64,000 bases of DNA from WYZ-LMO2 sp038731605 (GCA_038731605.1 JAVYQP010000001.1:434001-498000), one strand, 5' to 3'. Counted from the first letter of the stretch, positions 42,727-51,507 are shown. Numbers and translations are program-made. Notes: generated from the sequence alone by a model not told the origin.

Positions 42727-44676
42727 ATGCGTGTGAGCTTAGATTGCGGAAAAAAGGCAGGAATGATGGTTTTGGTGATAATAACAATAATAACCATGGG
42801 AACAGCGAGCTCTGCGCCGTTAGACGTTTCGATCGAGGAAAAAGTGAACGCCACTGTTGTGCCCTCGGTCGATTCAACTGGAGCGATTACCTTCAGCTAC
42901 GCAACGAACGTGACTGGCTACGTGAACATAACGAACCAAGGCAACGATGTGCTCTACGACGTTTGGGTTGCTGTTAAACTCGTGAACAACTCAACGCCTT
43001 GTGCTTTATACTACAGCAATGCGAGCTCCCAAGTTTCGATAAACCCAGCAATTCCAGACAAGATAGACAAACCAGGCGTCTTCAACACAAGCGGAGCGAA
43101 CTGCTTCATACATATTCCATTGCTCAAGCCGAATGAGTTGGTAAGTGTTTTCTACGATGTAAACGATGCATCGATGGGAATTGCAGACGGAGCGCCGTTT
43201 AGTGTAAGCGAGAGATACGATCCCTCGAAGATCCCAGCGAGAGGGGAATACACTTGGACTGTTTACTTCAACGTGAGCCTTAACAAAACTTGGTTTGAAA
43301 AGACGGCTATTAGCTTAACAAACAACAACGTCTTGCTAAACATAACGAAGTATCTGAGTAACGACACAAACAATTTCGGTAGCGAGAATTGGAAACTCCT
43401 CGAGATAAGCGGAACTCCGACAACAACTAAAGGCACAGCAACCGTTTACAATGGAAACTACACCAACGCAGATAATAGCACGATTGTGATACGGCCCATT
43501 TCCCTAAACACGACCCAAGCTGGGAACGAATACGTGAACATAACGTTCCAAGTCAAGGGCAACTACACGAACTCGACTTCAGCTCCTTACTACTTCGAGC
43601 CATTCGGCTTTGCGGTGTTCAGCTTCAACCTGAGCTTTGGGAACGTGAGCGGAAGTAAAATCGTCGACGTGTTCGCGATGGGAAATGCGAGTGTTAACGT
43701 TACAAAGTATGGACCAGATGAAAACGGCAACTGGTATGGGAACGCAAGCATCACGAACAAGGCAAGCGGTTTAACTTACATACTAACCAATGTTACGATG
43801 TGGGCTACTGGGCAGGGTAGTTTTAGTAACGTAATTCAGAACTCTTATCAGGAATGGACACCAAATGTGCAACTTAGTCCAGGCGGTTCTTGGAACACTT
43901 CACAAGGCTCACCACAAGGAATAAGCTTCCAATACAACGCTGTCCCGATAATCTGGGCAAATGCGACGTTCAAGCTGATAAATAGCGAAAGCTCAGGATG
44001 GTTTGCGAACAACACAACGCTCTACGACTACAACGCAACCTACGGCTCGAACTTCATCGTCATCGAGAAGATCTACATCATAGGCACATACCTCGTGAAA
44101 GTCACAAAGCACGTGATGTTCAACAAAACTGACGGGGATAAGAGTGTCTTCGACGTATACTTAGTTGTTGAAAATATCGGTGGCGAAGAATCGCCATACG
44201 TTTACGTCTACGATCTTATTCCTGAGAACTTCAGCGAATACAACTGGGACGAGTCGTGGACAGATGCAGACACTTGGAACAGTAACTACGTGAACAAGTC
44301 TTCGATGTTCGCAGGAAATGGAAGCGTTGAGGGTCCAATGACAGGCTACGTTACAGGGCACTACTGGAGGCTGATGCCGATCGCTCCAGAGGCAGATGGC
44401 GATGGAAGCTACGAGGACTGGGATGAAATCGAAAACAATCAGACGGTCGTGATCTTCTACCAGATGGCTGGCAGTGGTGATTTCAAAGTCTTAGATGCGT
44501 TCATCGTCGGTATAGATCCAATGTATTCGCTCAACGAACAAACATCGCCAAAGACTGTGCTCGTAAGTGGTGCGAAGGCTACGAACTATGAAACAACGCT
44601 TGCAACGTTCACGTTCGCTTCCATGGGAGCTTTGTTGCTGATCTACAAGAGGAGAAACGGTAGAAACGGAAGCTAA
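42727..44676 (+). CDS. Large N-glycosylated cell-surface protein
   Basis: A 649-residue exported protein with a signal peptide (KKAGMMVLVIITIITMGTASSA), a long beta-rich ectodomain, and a C-terminal membrane anchor (TFTFASMGALLLIYKRR) with a short basic tail. About 30 N-x-S/T sequons are spread along the ectodomain, so it is probably heavily N-glycosylated, like archaeal S-layer or adhesion proteins. Repeated NVSL/NVT-type segments suggest tandem beta-sandwich (CARDB/NEW3-like) domains. No enzymatic motif. Whether it is the major S-layer protein is not known. Confidence 0.8.
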   Translation: MRVSLDCGKKAGMMVLVIITIITMGTASSAPLDVSIEEKVNATVVPSVDSTGAITFSYATNVTGYVNITNQGNDVLYDVWVAVKLVNNSTPCALYYSNASSQVSINPAIPDKIDKPGVFNTSGANCFIHIPLLKPNELVSVFYDVNDASMGIADGAPFSVSERYDPSKIPARGEYTWTVYFNVSLNKTWFEKTAISLTNNNVLLNITKYLSNDTNNFGSENWKLLEISGTPTTTKGTATVYNGNYTNADNSTIVIRPISLNTTQAGNEYVNITFQVKGNYTNSTSAPYYFEPFGFAVFSFNLSFGNVSGSKIVDVFAMGNASVNVTKYGPDENGNWYGNASITNKASGLTYILTNVTMWATGQGSFSNVIQNSYQEWTPNVQLSPGGSWNTSQGSPQGISFQYNAVPIIWANATFKLINSESSGWFANNTTLYDYNATYGSNFIVIEKIYIIGTYLVKVTKHVMFNKTDGDKSVFDVYLVVENIGGEESPYVYVYDLIPENFSEYNWDESWTDADTWNSNYVNKSSMFAGNGSVEGPMTGYVTGHYWRLMPIAPEADGDGSYEDWDEIENNQTVVIFYQMAGSGDFKVLDAFIVGIDPMYSLNEQTSPKTVLVSGAKATNYETTLATFTFASMGALLLIYKRRNGRNGS

Positions 44677-44693
44677 ACCTCTTTTTTAACTTT
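44677..44693 (+). terminator. T-rich transcription terminator
   Basis: CTTTTTTAACTTTTT directly follows the surface-protein stop codon; oligo-T runs are the standard archaeal termination signal. Confidence 0.5.
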
Positions 44694-44747
44694 TTGACTT
44701 GGAATTCTAATCGAAGGAGTTAAAATCCCCGGCTACAAAATGGGGGC

Positions 44748-45344
44748 ATGAAGCTCAACATCCTTATTGTAGGGGTTGGCGGACAGGGAGCGCTTACGAC
44801 TGCGCATCTCATAGCGAGGTCGGCGATGAAAGCTGGGCTAAACGTGATCACAGCTGAGACCCATGGAATGGCGCAGAGAGGAGGTAGCGTAGAGGTGCAC
44901 GTGAGACTCGGAGAAGTTTTTTCTCCGCTCATCCCAGATGGATCCGCAGACATCGTTTTAGCGCTTGAACCAGTTGAGGCGTTGAGATACGCAAGGTTCA
45001 TCGGGAAGAACACGGTGGTGATTTTGAACAACAGGAAAATCGTTCCCCCCTCTGTCACTGCGGGGCTTGGAAAGTATCCTGAGCTCGAAGAAATCGTGGA
45101 AAAACTCCGCAAAGTGGCGAAGAAAGTCTTTGTAGTCCCTGCAACGGACCTTGCGATGAAAGTTGGGGAGGTCGTTGTTACGAACGTCGTCATCGTCGGA
45201 ATTCTGCTCTCGCTTATGAAAATGCCGTTTAAGCTCGAACATGCGGAAGAAGCTATAAAAGAGATGATGAGAGACAGCGAAATTAATTTAAGGGCTTTGA
45301 GAATTGGTTACGATTTCAGATCAATCCAGCCCTCTGCAGTATGA
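44748..45344 (+). CDS. iorB: Indolepyruvate:ferredoxin oxidoreductase beta subunit
   Basis: A 198-residue gamma-domain-type subunit of 2-oxoacid:ferredoxin oxidoreductases: VGVGGQGALTTAHLIARSA, AETHGMAQRGGSVEVHVRLG and LEPVEALRYARF. It degrades aromatic 2-oxoacids with the alpha subunit IorA, which is not adjacent. GTTAAAATCC at about 44717-44726 is a possible TATA box. The 3' end overlaps the convergent coiled-coil gene by 29 nt. Confidence 0.92.
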   Translation: MKLNILIVGVGGQGALTTAHLIARSAMKAGLNVITAETHGMAQRGGSVEVHVRLGEVFSPLIPDGSADIVLALEPVEALRYARFIGKNTVVILNNRKIVPPSVTAGLGKYPELEEIVEKLRKVAKKVFVVPATDLAMKVGEVVVTNVVIVGILLSLMKMPFKLEHAEEAIKEMMRDSEINLRALRIGYDFRSIQPSAV

Positions 45345-46176
45345 GCAGATCTTCCGTATCTATCTTTTCTCCCCTCTTGAACATCTCGTAGATTTCCTTT
45401 GCCTTCTTTATCAGCTCCTCTCTTTCAATCTGCTCCTTCGTCTTGAACTGCTTCGACTTCAGCGTCTTTATGACCTTCTCGAGGTCCCTTATGTCTCTCC
45501 TCCTCTTCACCGCTTCCTCGTGGCATTTGTCTGCTTCTTTCTTGCTCTCCGAGAACTTCGCATGCATTTCATCCGCAAGCTTCCTTTTTTCATCGAGCTC
45601 GTTCACGAGTCTCGTCAACTCTTCGTGGTGCCTATCTGCTTCGTCGCCGTAGGCTTTTATCTCCCCAGCGAGGATCTTCACCTGATCCTTCAGCTCCCTG
45701 ATCTTAGTTATGAGCTTTCTGAACTCCTCGTGCTTCTCGAGCTGAGCTTTTCTCTCTTCGAGCTCTTTTTTAAGCTTTGAAATTCTCTCAACAAGCGCCC
45801 TCTCTTTTTCTATGGTCATCACCGTCGTCTGTTGCTTGAACTCGAGTCTTCTGATCTCTTTCTCGATCTCTCCCAGAGGTCTCCCGTTCTTGTCTATGCT
45901 CTTCCTGAGCTTGTCAAGCTCCTTGTAGAGTTGGTCGATCTCCTTGTAGAGTTCGTTTTTCTTTGCTTTCAGCTCTCTAACTTTTGCGTTGAGCTCGTCC
46001 CTCTTAGCCCTGAGCTCCTTTACTTTCTCCACGAGTTCTTTTACCTCTTTATTCAACTCGTCCCTCTTCTTCGCACACTCCTTGGCAAACTGGTTGAGCT
46101 CGTCCCTCCTCTTCGTGAACTCTTGGAGCTCTTTTTCAAGCTGTTCCTTTCTTTCCTCGAGCTTCTCTATCATCAT
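45316..46176 (-). CDS. Archaeal coiled-coil protein (COG1340-like)
   Basis: A 286-residue protein that is almost entirely heptad-repeat helix rich in K, E, R and L, without membrane segments; only the last ~45 residues (KAKEIYEMFKRGEKIDTEDLLILQRAGLI) break the pattern. It belongs to the widespread but uncharacterised archaeal COG1340 coiled-coil group. Methionines at 46176 and 46173 are both possible starts. It lies downstream of the Ku-ligase pair on the same strand. Confidence 0.82.
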   Translation of the reverse strand: MMIEKLEERKEQLEKELQEFTKRRDELNQFAKECAKKRDELNKEVKELVEKVKELRAKRDELNAKVRELKAKKNELYKEIDQLYKELDKLRKSIDKNGRPLGEIEKEIRRLEFKQQTTVMTIEKERALVERISKLKKELEERKAQLEKHEEFRKLITKIRELKDQVKILAGEIKAYGDEADRHHEELTRLVNELDEKRKLADEMHAKFSESKKEADKCHEEAVKRRRDIRDLEKVIKTLKSKQFKTKEQIEREELIKKAKEIYEMFKRGEKIDTEDLLILQRAGLI

Positions 46177-46251
46177 AGTCTCACAACAGCTCTCTTTTTA
46201 AGGATGTGCTGAGCACAACTCATCTGGATTTAAACTTTTCTCTCCGTCACT

Positions 46252-47220
46252 TCATCTCAGCGAAATTAGGGAGTCGATGGTGCAGTCGTCGACACTTTTG
46301 TCGTCTCTCAGCCTAAGAAACACCGGAGCACGAAGCTTCATATCCTTTGTCAGTTCGAGAAACTCGACTTCGCAAACGAACTCTGGCTTGCACCAATGGA
46401 CTTCTCTACTCGTCTCTATCTCGAAGTGTGCGGTGTTGATTTCTATCTCACGAAGCTTTTTTATAAACCACCTTGCAAACTCCAAGTCAAATCCAGTGCC
46501 GACTTGTCCGACGTGAACAAAGGAGTTCCCGGATCTGAGTGCGAGTATTAGGGAGCCAAACAACCCCTTCCTTTCTCCTTCGCCTTCGAGCCATCCAACG
46601 ATCACACAATCTAAGGTTTGCCTTTTCTTGATCTTAATCCAGAAGTCTGATCTCTTGCCAATCAGGTATGGGCTTGTTTTCTTTTTCGCAATAACACCCT
46701 CGATTCCAAGCTTAGTCGCTTTTTCGTAGAACTCTTCCCCCCTCTCATCTACAAAGTCGATGAGCGCAACCCTTTTTGCATCACCGCTTATCTCTTCGAG
46801 GATCTTCTTTCTGCGAATTAGCGGTTCTTTTGTAACCCATCCATGCGAAGAGCTGTAAAGCACGTCGAAAACGAAGTAGTTCGCTGGAAACTTTTTTGAG
46901 AGAATCGAAGCCTTGAAGCTACTCTCAACGTGCTCCCTCTGCTGTAGTAGCGGGAAAGATGGCAAATTTCCTTCGAAGACAACGATCTCTCCGTCTAAGA
47001 TTGCGCTCTCCTTTACGAAGCTCAGTAAGTCTATCTCTGGGTAGCGATAGGTTATGTCGAGGAGCCTTCGGTTCTGGAGACGAACTCTTTCGTTTTCAAC
47101 GTCAATGAATGCGATCGCCCTTGTTCCGTCGAACTTTATCTCGTAAATAAACTCAGGGCTGTTGAATGGCTTTCCCTTTACCGCAAGCATTGGTTTTATC
47201 TTCTCGTCGAACCAGGTCAT
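46252..47220 (-). CDS. ATP-dependent DNA ligase, LigD-like, NHEJ type
   Basis: A 322-residue ligase with only adenylation and OB domains. The AMP-accepting lysine is K29 in YEIKFDGTRA (motif I); later motifs include DGEIVVFEG, EGVIAKKKTSPY and RSDFWIKIKKRQTLD. It lacks the large N-terminal DNA-binding domain of the replicative archaeal ligase, so it resembles the ligase domain of bacterial LigD. Its start overlaps the Ku stop (ATGA), which strongly suggests joint action in end joining. Confidence 0.93.
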   Translation of the reverse strand: MTWFDEKIKPMLAVKGKPFNSPEFIYEIKFDGTRAIAFIDVENERVRLQNRRLLDITYRYPEIDLLSFVKESAILDGEIVVFEGNLPSFPLLQQREHVESSFKASILSKKFPANYFVFDVLYSSSHGWVTKEPLIRRKKILEEISGDAKRVALIDFVDERGEEFYEKATKLGIEGVIAKKKTSPYLIGKRSDFWIKIKKRQTLDCVIVGWLEGEGERKGLFGSLILALRSGNSFVHVGQVGTGFDLEFARWFIKKLREIEINTAHFEIETSREVHWCKPEFVCEVEFLELTKDMKLRAPVFLRLRDDKSVDDCTIDSLISLR

Positions 47221-47978
47221 TTAATTGCCTCAAGACTCGCCTTCAAAGCATCTATCAAAGATTTCGCAGTCTTCGGCTCTTCCGTAACCATTATCTCCTT
47301 TCCAGCGAGCTTCGCATCTATCAACTTCAGCAACGCCTCCTTGTATTCGTTTCTGAACTCCTCTATGTTCAACGGCTTTTTCATCGCCATGATCAGCTTT
47401 TTCGCAAGTTCGAGCTCTTCCTCGCTTATCTCCACGTTAACGTTCCACATTGGAACCTCTGCGGGGTTTCTTATCTCGTCCAAGTAGTGAAGGTTTGCGA
47501 GAATTATCCCGCCGTCAAAAGATTTGAGAGCAACTAAGCTCTCCTTCCCCCTAAAGCTGATCTTCCCTATACCCATGAGATTCGTTGCCTTCATTGCCTC
47601 TCTCAGCAAAACGTAAGCCTTCTCTCCTCCTTTCTCTGGCGAGAGGTAGTAGAAACCGCTGTAGAATATTTCTCTGAGCTCTGAAGGCTCGAAGAACCGC
47701 TTGATTTCAACGCTCTTCGTGCTCTTCAACGGGATCTTTTCCAAGTCTTCGTCGGTGAGGATTACGAACTCGTTCTTTGCTATTTCATAACCCCTTACGA
47801 TCTCCTCGTCGCTGATCTCCTCGCCACACTTCTCGCAGAACTTCTTATATCTTACTCTTCCACCGTCCTTTGAATGGAGCAAATGGAATTTTACTTCTTT
47901 TGATATCGTTGCGTTGTATGCTTTGACAGGTATCGAGACGAGCCCGAAGCTAATCGCCCCTTTCCAAACCGCTCTCAT
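47217..47978 (-). CDS. ku: Ku protein, bacterial/archaeal type
   Basis: A 253-residue homodimeric Ku core that threads onto DNA ends. Family features: MRAVWKGAISFGLVSIPVKAYNA start, CEKCGEEI, IVRGYEI and KFRNEYKEALLKLIDAK near the C-terminus. Ku is rare in archaea and known from Archaeoglobus. TTATATTTATC about 25 nt upstream (about 47999-48010) is the likely promoter. First gene of a Ku-ligase operon. Confidence 0.96.
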   Translation of the reverse strand: MRAVWKGAISFGLVSIPVKAYNATISKEVKFHLLHSKDGGRVRYKKFCEKCGEEISDEEIVRGYEIAKNEFVILTDEDLEKIPLKSTKSVEIKRFFEPSELREIFYSGFYYLSPEKGGEKAYVLLREAMKATNLMGIGKISFRGKESLVALKSFDGGIILANLHYLDEIRNPAEVPMWNVNVEISEEELELAKKLIMAMKKPLNIEEFRNEYKEALLKLIDAKLAGKEIMVTEEPKTAKSLIDALKASLEAIK

Positions 47979-48033
47979 GAGCTAAACTCACCGCAGATAA
48001 ATATAACTATTTTGCAACAAAAAATTGAAAAGT

Positions 48034-48669
48034 TTAAACACGGCGTGTCATCATCAGAACCGCAACAAAAGAGCCGATGAAGATCGAGACGAGGAAGAAC
48101 GTTGAAGCTCTGAACGTTTGGCTCTGGCTTGAAAGCATCTTTATTTCCTCCTCCATTTGCTCTATCTTCGCCCTCTTTGTCTCGAGATCCTGTCTTAAGG
48201 CATCGTATTTCGCTTGTAGGCTATTTAAGTTGTCTTTAACAAGGCTCAGTTCGATTTCAAGCAGACCTTTTTCATTTTCAAGCCTTTTCACTGTTTCTTG
48301 GCTCTTTTTGAGCTCTTCTTTTGTTCTTTCGAGTTCTGCGATTGTTTTGTTCAGCTCTTTTTCAAGGGCAACAGCTTTTCTCTCCAATTGGGACGTGTAG
48401 TTTGCGATGACGTCTTCGCTTGCCTTTTCAACCTTCACGACCGCAATGATCTCCCCATTTGCTTCAATCTTTTTTTCGCTAGGTGTGCAAAAGATTCCGA
48501 CTTTTATCAAGTGCGACCCTTCGGAGAGATTTGCGGAGTTGTTTAGCGTGCTCTCGAAGAACATACAGGGATCATCGAGCACGACCTTTGCCGGTTGTTG
48601 CAGTTCGAGGCTTATCGTGTCTCCAGGATTTGCAAAGATCGTCAAAATTGCCAGAATTGCCCAGATCAT
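48034..48669 (-). CDS. Exported coiled-coil protein with C-terminal membrane anchor, unknown
   Basis: A 211-residue protein: signal peptide (WAILAILTIFANPGDT), an N-terminal globular domain with two cysteines (FFESTLNNSANL ... GIFCTPSEKK), a coiled coil from about residue 95 to 180, and a membrane helix near the C-terminus (FFLVSIFIGSFVAVLMM). Topology would place the coiled coil outside the cell. No family recognised. Last gene of a four-gene operon, overlapping the previous one by ATGA. Confidence 0.75.
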   Translation of the reverse strand: MIWAILAILTIFANPGDTISLELQQPAKVVLDDPCMFFESTLNNSANLSEGSHLIKVGIFCTPSEKKIEANGEIIAVVKVEKASEDVIANYTSQLERKAVALEKELNKTIAELERTKEELKKSQETVKRLENEKGLLEIELSLVKDNLNSLQAKYDALRQDLETKRAKIEQMEEEIKMLSSQSQTFRASTFFLVSIFIGSFVAVLMMTRRV

Positions 48670-49175
48670 AGCAACCCCTCCAAGAGCGAGTTAACCTCGA
48701 TCTTCAACTTCTCAATCTCAGCCCTCGAGAATTCTCTGGTCACTTTTGCGTATAGTATAACGTCTGGGCTAATCTGGATTGCAAGGATTCTGTTCTCCCC
48801 GCCTCCTATCACGATTCTATCGGATCTAAGCAGAGCGTTGGCTATTTTTATGATCTCCGGTGCAGTTGCGGTATCTTCGTCGACGGTTGAGCTGTTTGAT
48901 GCAATTGGCAACCCTTCGGGAGTTAGCAAAGTCACTTCTGCCAACATGAACTTCGTGCTTATGTATTTTATGAGCTCGTCGAGGTTTTCGGGCTTTTTCG
49001 TTATCTGTTCCGGTGTTTTTTCCACTCTTTCCGTGATCCCAGCTATTTTTGCTACCCTCGGAGTCTCTTCCCTTGTCTCCTTCTTTATCCCTATCTCGAC
49101 AAACTTCCAAGTTGCTACAAAACCAATCGAGAAGCCCGCAACAACCGCTAAGGTCTCGTATATCATACCCTTCAC
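48666..49175 (-). CDS. Membrane-anchored roadblock/LC7-like protein
   Basis: A 169-residue protein with an N-terminal membrane helix (about 5-23), a charged linker, and a C-terminal domain of about 105 residues (AEVTLLTPEGLPIASNSS ... ILYAKVTREF) whose beta-alpha-beta pattern resembles roadblock/LC7 domains that regulate small GTPases such as MglA. The resemblance is by eye only. ATGA overlaps on both sides. Confidence 0.65.
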   Translation of the reverse strand: MKGMIYETLAVVAGFSIGFVATWKFVEIGIKKETREETPRVAKIAGITERVEKTPEQITKKPENLDELIKYISTKFMLAEVTLLTPEGLPIASNSSTVDEDTATAPEIIKIANALLRSDRIVIGGGENRILAIQISPDVILYAKVTREFSRAEIEKLKIEVNSLLEGLL

Positions 49176-49489
49176 CTTAACTTGGCAAGTTCATCAAGAG
49201 TAGCCTTCTCAACCTTTTCAGCAAATTCAAAAACTTCGTCCATCGATCTCAAGTCTATTTTCTTCTCTTCAAGCAATTTTCTTGCAAAAAGCTTCGCAAA
49301 GCCAGCGCTCCTTTTTTCCACGCTCACAAGAACCGCCTTGTTCTCTTGCGACTCAAAGTATAAAACTTCATCCCCCAAGAATATCGCCCTTTTTATTCCC
49401 GCTTTGATCAGCCCGTCAAAGAGCTTCTCGTTCATTTCACCACGCTTAACGATCTCTTCACCCTTCTTCATCAGGTATTTAGCCTCCAT
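49172..49489 (-). CDS. Conserved small protein of unknown function in membrane/roadblock operon
   Basis: A 105-residue soluble protein with a central beta segment (GIKRAIFLGDEVLYFES ... AVLVSVEKR) and a C-terminal helix (MDEVFEFAEKVEKATLDELAKL). No family recognised. It overlaps the upstream gene by 11 nt and the downstream one by 4 nt. Confidence 0.65.
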   Translation of the reverse strand: MEAKYLMKKGEEIVKRGEMNEKLFDGLIKAGIKRAIFLGDEVLYFESQENKAVLVSVEKRSAGFAKLFARKLLEEKKIDLRSMDEVFEFAEKVEKATLDELAKLR

Positions 49490-49769
49490 TCCGCATCACA
49501 CTCCTAATCCGCATGATTTCTGCGATGTTCTCCGTTCTCGCTGGAAAAACAACGAAGTAGTCCTGAAACTTTATGACTCCAAATTTGAACTTCTCGGTCT
49601 CCACGTAGCCGATTTCTGTGCTCGGTGGTAGTTCAAAAAGCAGAGGAACGATTTTTTCGACCTCAGAAACTTCTTCTTCGCTTAGGAGGTAGAATTCAAG
49701 CACTTTGTTGTCCTTCACAATGCAAGAGCCCTTTCCCGTTGTGAAGTGAAATTTCCTCGCATCAAACAT
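49479..49769 (-). CDS. Small protein of unknown function, first gene of membrane/roadblock operon
   Basis: A 96-residue protein with alternating beta segments (FHFTTGKGSCIVKDNKVLEFYLL, FKFGVIKFQDYFVVFPA) that might be a reduced roadblock-like or profilin-like fold. No family recognised. CTTTAAATATTTG on the complement (about 49788-49800) is its TATA box, divergent from cooC. Confidence 0.65.
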   Translation of the reverse strand: MFDARKFHFTTGKGSCIVKDNKVLEFYLLSEEEVSEVEKIVPLLFELPPSTEIGYVETEKFKFGVIKFQDYFVVFPARTENIAEIMRIRSVMRNGG

Positions 49770-49783
49770 TAGCTATTTCAGTG

Positions 49784-49812
49784 CGCACAAATATTTAAAG
49801 CTTATTATACCG
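49784..49812. promoter_or_regulatory. Divergent promoter, unknown operon / cooC
   Basis: Back-to-back TATA elements: ATATTTAAAG (minus-strand gene at 49769) and TTATTATACC (49803-49812, plus-strand cooC at 49830). Each is about 25 nt from its start codon. Confidence 0.6.
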
Positions 49813-49829
49813 CAACCCTAAGGGTGTTG

Positions 49830-50576
49830 ATGAAACTTGCAATCTCTGGAAAAGGCGGAGTGGGGAAGACAACGTTGGCTTCGGTGCTTGCGCACTTGTT
49901 TGCAAAGGATGGTTATAGAGTTACCGCAATCGACTGCGACACTGCGATGAATCTCCCGTCCGCGCTTGGGATCAAAGAAAGACCAAAACCCCTTTCGGAA
50001 CTTAAGGATATAATCGAAGAGAGGGTTGTGATGCCGATGGGCACTTATAGGCTAAACCCAAAGGTCGACGACATATTCGAAGATTACTCAGTTTACAACG
50101 AGGACGGCGTTCGAGTTCTTGTTCTCGGTACCATAGACAAGGGCGGAGAAGGCTGTTTCTGCCCTGAGAACGCTTTCCTGCGGGCGATACTGAGGCATGC
50201 GATTTTCAAAGAGAAGGATGTGCTAATTCTCGACATGGAAGCGGGTATTGAGCACCTCGGCAGAGGAACTGCGAGAGGTGTTGATTTACTTATTGCAGTC
50301 GTTGAGCCGGGGAGTAGGGCTATTGAAACGCTCGAAAGGATAAAGAAGCTCGCAGAGGATATCGGAATAGAGAAGATCGCAGTCGTCGTGAACAAGTTCG
50401 TCGAGAGCGATGAAGCCAAGAAGATAATCGAAAGGATAAGGTATCCGATCATTGGAAAAATCCCGTTCAGCGAATGCTTCATAAAGGCGGACATCGAAAA
50501 CATCCCGCCCTACAAGATTTGCGATCTAAAGCCGTTTATGGAGATAAAAAGGGCGATCGAGGGAATGCTGAAATGA
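49830..50576 (+). CDS. CooC-family nickel-insertion ATPase (1)
   Basis: A 248-residue SIMIBI/MinD-like ATPase. The deviant Walker A is GKGGVGKTT near the N-terminus, followed by DCDTAMNLPSALG and GEGCFCPENAFLRA with the C-x-C nickel-binding pair, and LDMEAGIEHLGRG. CooC proteins load nickel into CO dehydrogenase. A second copy lies inside the cdh operon at 53308. Start ATG 49830 is preferred over in-frame GTG/TTG just upstream. Confidence 0.92.
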   Translation: MKLAISGKGGVGKTTLASVLAHLFAKDGYRVTAIDCDTAMNLPSALGIKERPKPLSELKDIIEERVVMPMGTYRLNPKVDDIFEDYSVYNEDGVRVLVLGTIDKGGEGCFCPENAFLRAILRHAIFKEKDVLILDMEAGIEHLGRGTARGVDLLIAVVEPGSRAIETLERIKKLAEDIGIEKIAVVVNKFVESDEAKKIIERIRYPIIGKIPFSECFIKADIENIPPYKICDLKPFMEIKRAIEGMLK

Positions 50577-51223
50577 AGATCGGCGTGGTTTATCGCAAGG
50601 GGCAAAGGAAGAGAGAAATTGAGCTCTTTGGAAAATTCTTTGAATTGGAGCTCTACGAGTTGCCATCGGATTTGCCGGATTTGATCGAAAACGCATCCGA
50701 TTACCTTAAGTTACCACCGAAAACGCCTGAGCTCGTGGTTTCTTTTGCGAATCATGCGGACATAAACCTCGAGCTGATAAAACAGGTTTCCGAACGGGGG
50801 ACGAGAATTGTGATAATCTCTGGCGGAGCCAAGGCTGGAGCTTACAAACAGCTCAAGGCGGAAGGGGAGAAAAGGGGTGTTAGGGTTATCTGGGAAGAGA
50901 TATGTTGCACAACTCCTAAGCTGAGGGATCACGAGTTCTTCGAGCACTTCGGCGCCCCCGAGTTCGAAGTGGAGCTCGAGGGAGACGTGATAAAGGAAGT
51001 CAGAGTTTTGAGATCTGCGTTTTGTGGGGCGAGTTACTTTGTTGCGGAAAAGCTAAGGGGGATCAAAGTAGACGAAGCACCATCGAAGGCTGGTTACTTT
51101 GCGCAGATCTTTCCCTGTCTCGCTTCACGTGGTCCGGAAGGAGGTATCCACAAGGCTGGGAATGCGCATAAAAAAGCGATAGAAAAAGCGATTGAGAGAG
51201 CAACTCAAGGCCAGAGACCGTAG
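50573..51223 (+). CDS. DUF166 family protein
   Basis: A 216-residue archaeal protein with conserved cysteines (ICCTTP, SAFCGASYF, FPCLASRGPEGGIHKAG). It matches the DUF166/COG1810 group, whose function is unknown. The ATGA overlap with cooC and the location beside cdhC suggest a role in metal or cofactor assembly for the CODH/ACS complex. Its 3' end overlaps the convergent Sec61-beta gene by 19 nt. Confidence 0.82.
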   Translation: MKIGVVYRKGQRKREIELFGKFFELELYELPSDLPDLIENASDYLKLPPKTPELVVSFANHADINLELIKQVSERGTRIVIISGGAKAGAYKQLKAEGEKRGVRVIWEEICCTTPKLRDHEFFEHFGAPEFEVELEGDVIKEVRVLRSAFCGASYFVAEKLRGIKVDEAPSKAGYFAQIFPCLASRGPEGGIHKAGNAHKKAIEKAIERATQGQRP

Positions 51224-51387
51224 AAAGCGTTTAGGATTATTACAACAACCCCCGTCACTATTCCGCTTAGGAGCACTGTCTTTGGGTTGATCTTGATCTT
51301 CGTTTTCTCTTCTTCGAAGTATCTCATTATCCCCGCTGAGGACATCAGAGGTGGAGTTCTCGACTTCGTTCTCGTAACCTTCGGCAT
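51205..51387 (-). CDS. secG: Preprotein translocase subunit Sec61-beta
   Basis: A 60-residue tail-anchored translocon subunit: a basic N-terminus, the family motif MSSAGIMRYFEEE, KINPKTVLLSGIV and a C-terminal membrane helix. ATG 51387 is supported by CCTTAAATACTC about 25 nt upstream on the complement; the longer reading from 51465 crosses that promoter. Confidence 0.94.
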   Translation of the reverse strand: MPKVTRTKSRTPPLMSSAGIMRYFEEEKTKIKINPKTVLLSGIVTGVVVIILNAFYGLWP

Positions 51388-51473
51388 ACACTTACTGGCT
51401 TTGAGAGTATTTAAGGTTTCTGATATTACTATTTCGAGAATATTTAATACAAACTGACACGTCAAATAAAAAA

Positions 51474-51507
51474 ATTATTCAAAATAATAATATGCTAAAA
51501 TTTTAGC
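51474..51507. promoter_or_regulatory. Palindromes upstream of cdhC
   Basis: The 266-nt gap between secG and cdhC contains an inverted repeat ATTATT-CAA-AATAAT (51474-51488) and a perfect 14-bp palindrome GCTAAAATTTTAGC (51494-51507), followed by an AAATATAGG box (about 51604) close to cdhC. These are candidate operators; no regulator can be assigned. Confidence 0.4.
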
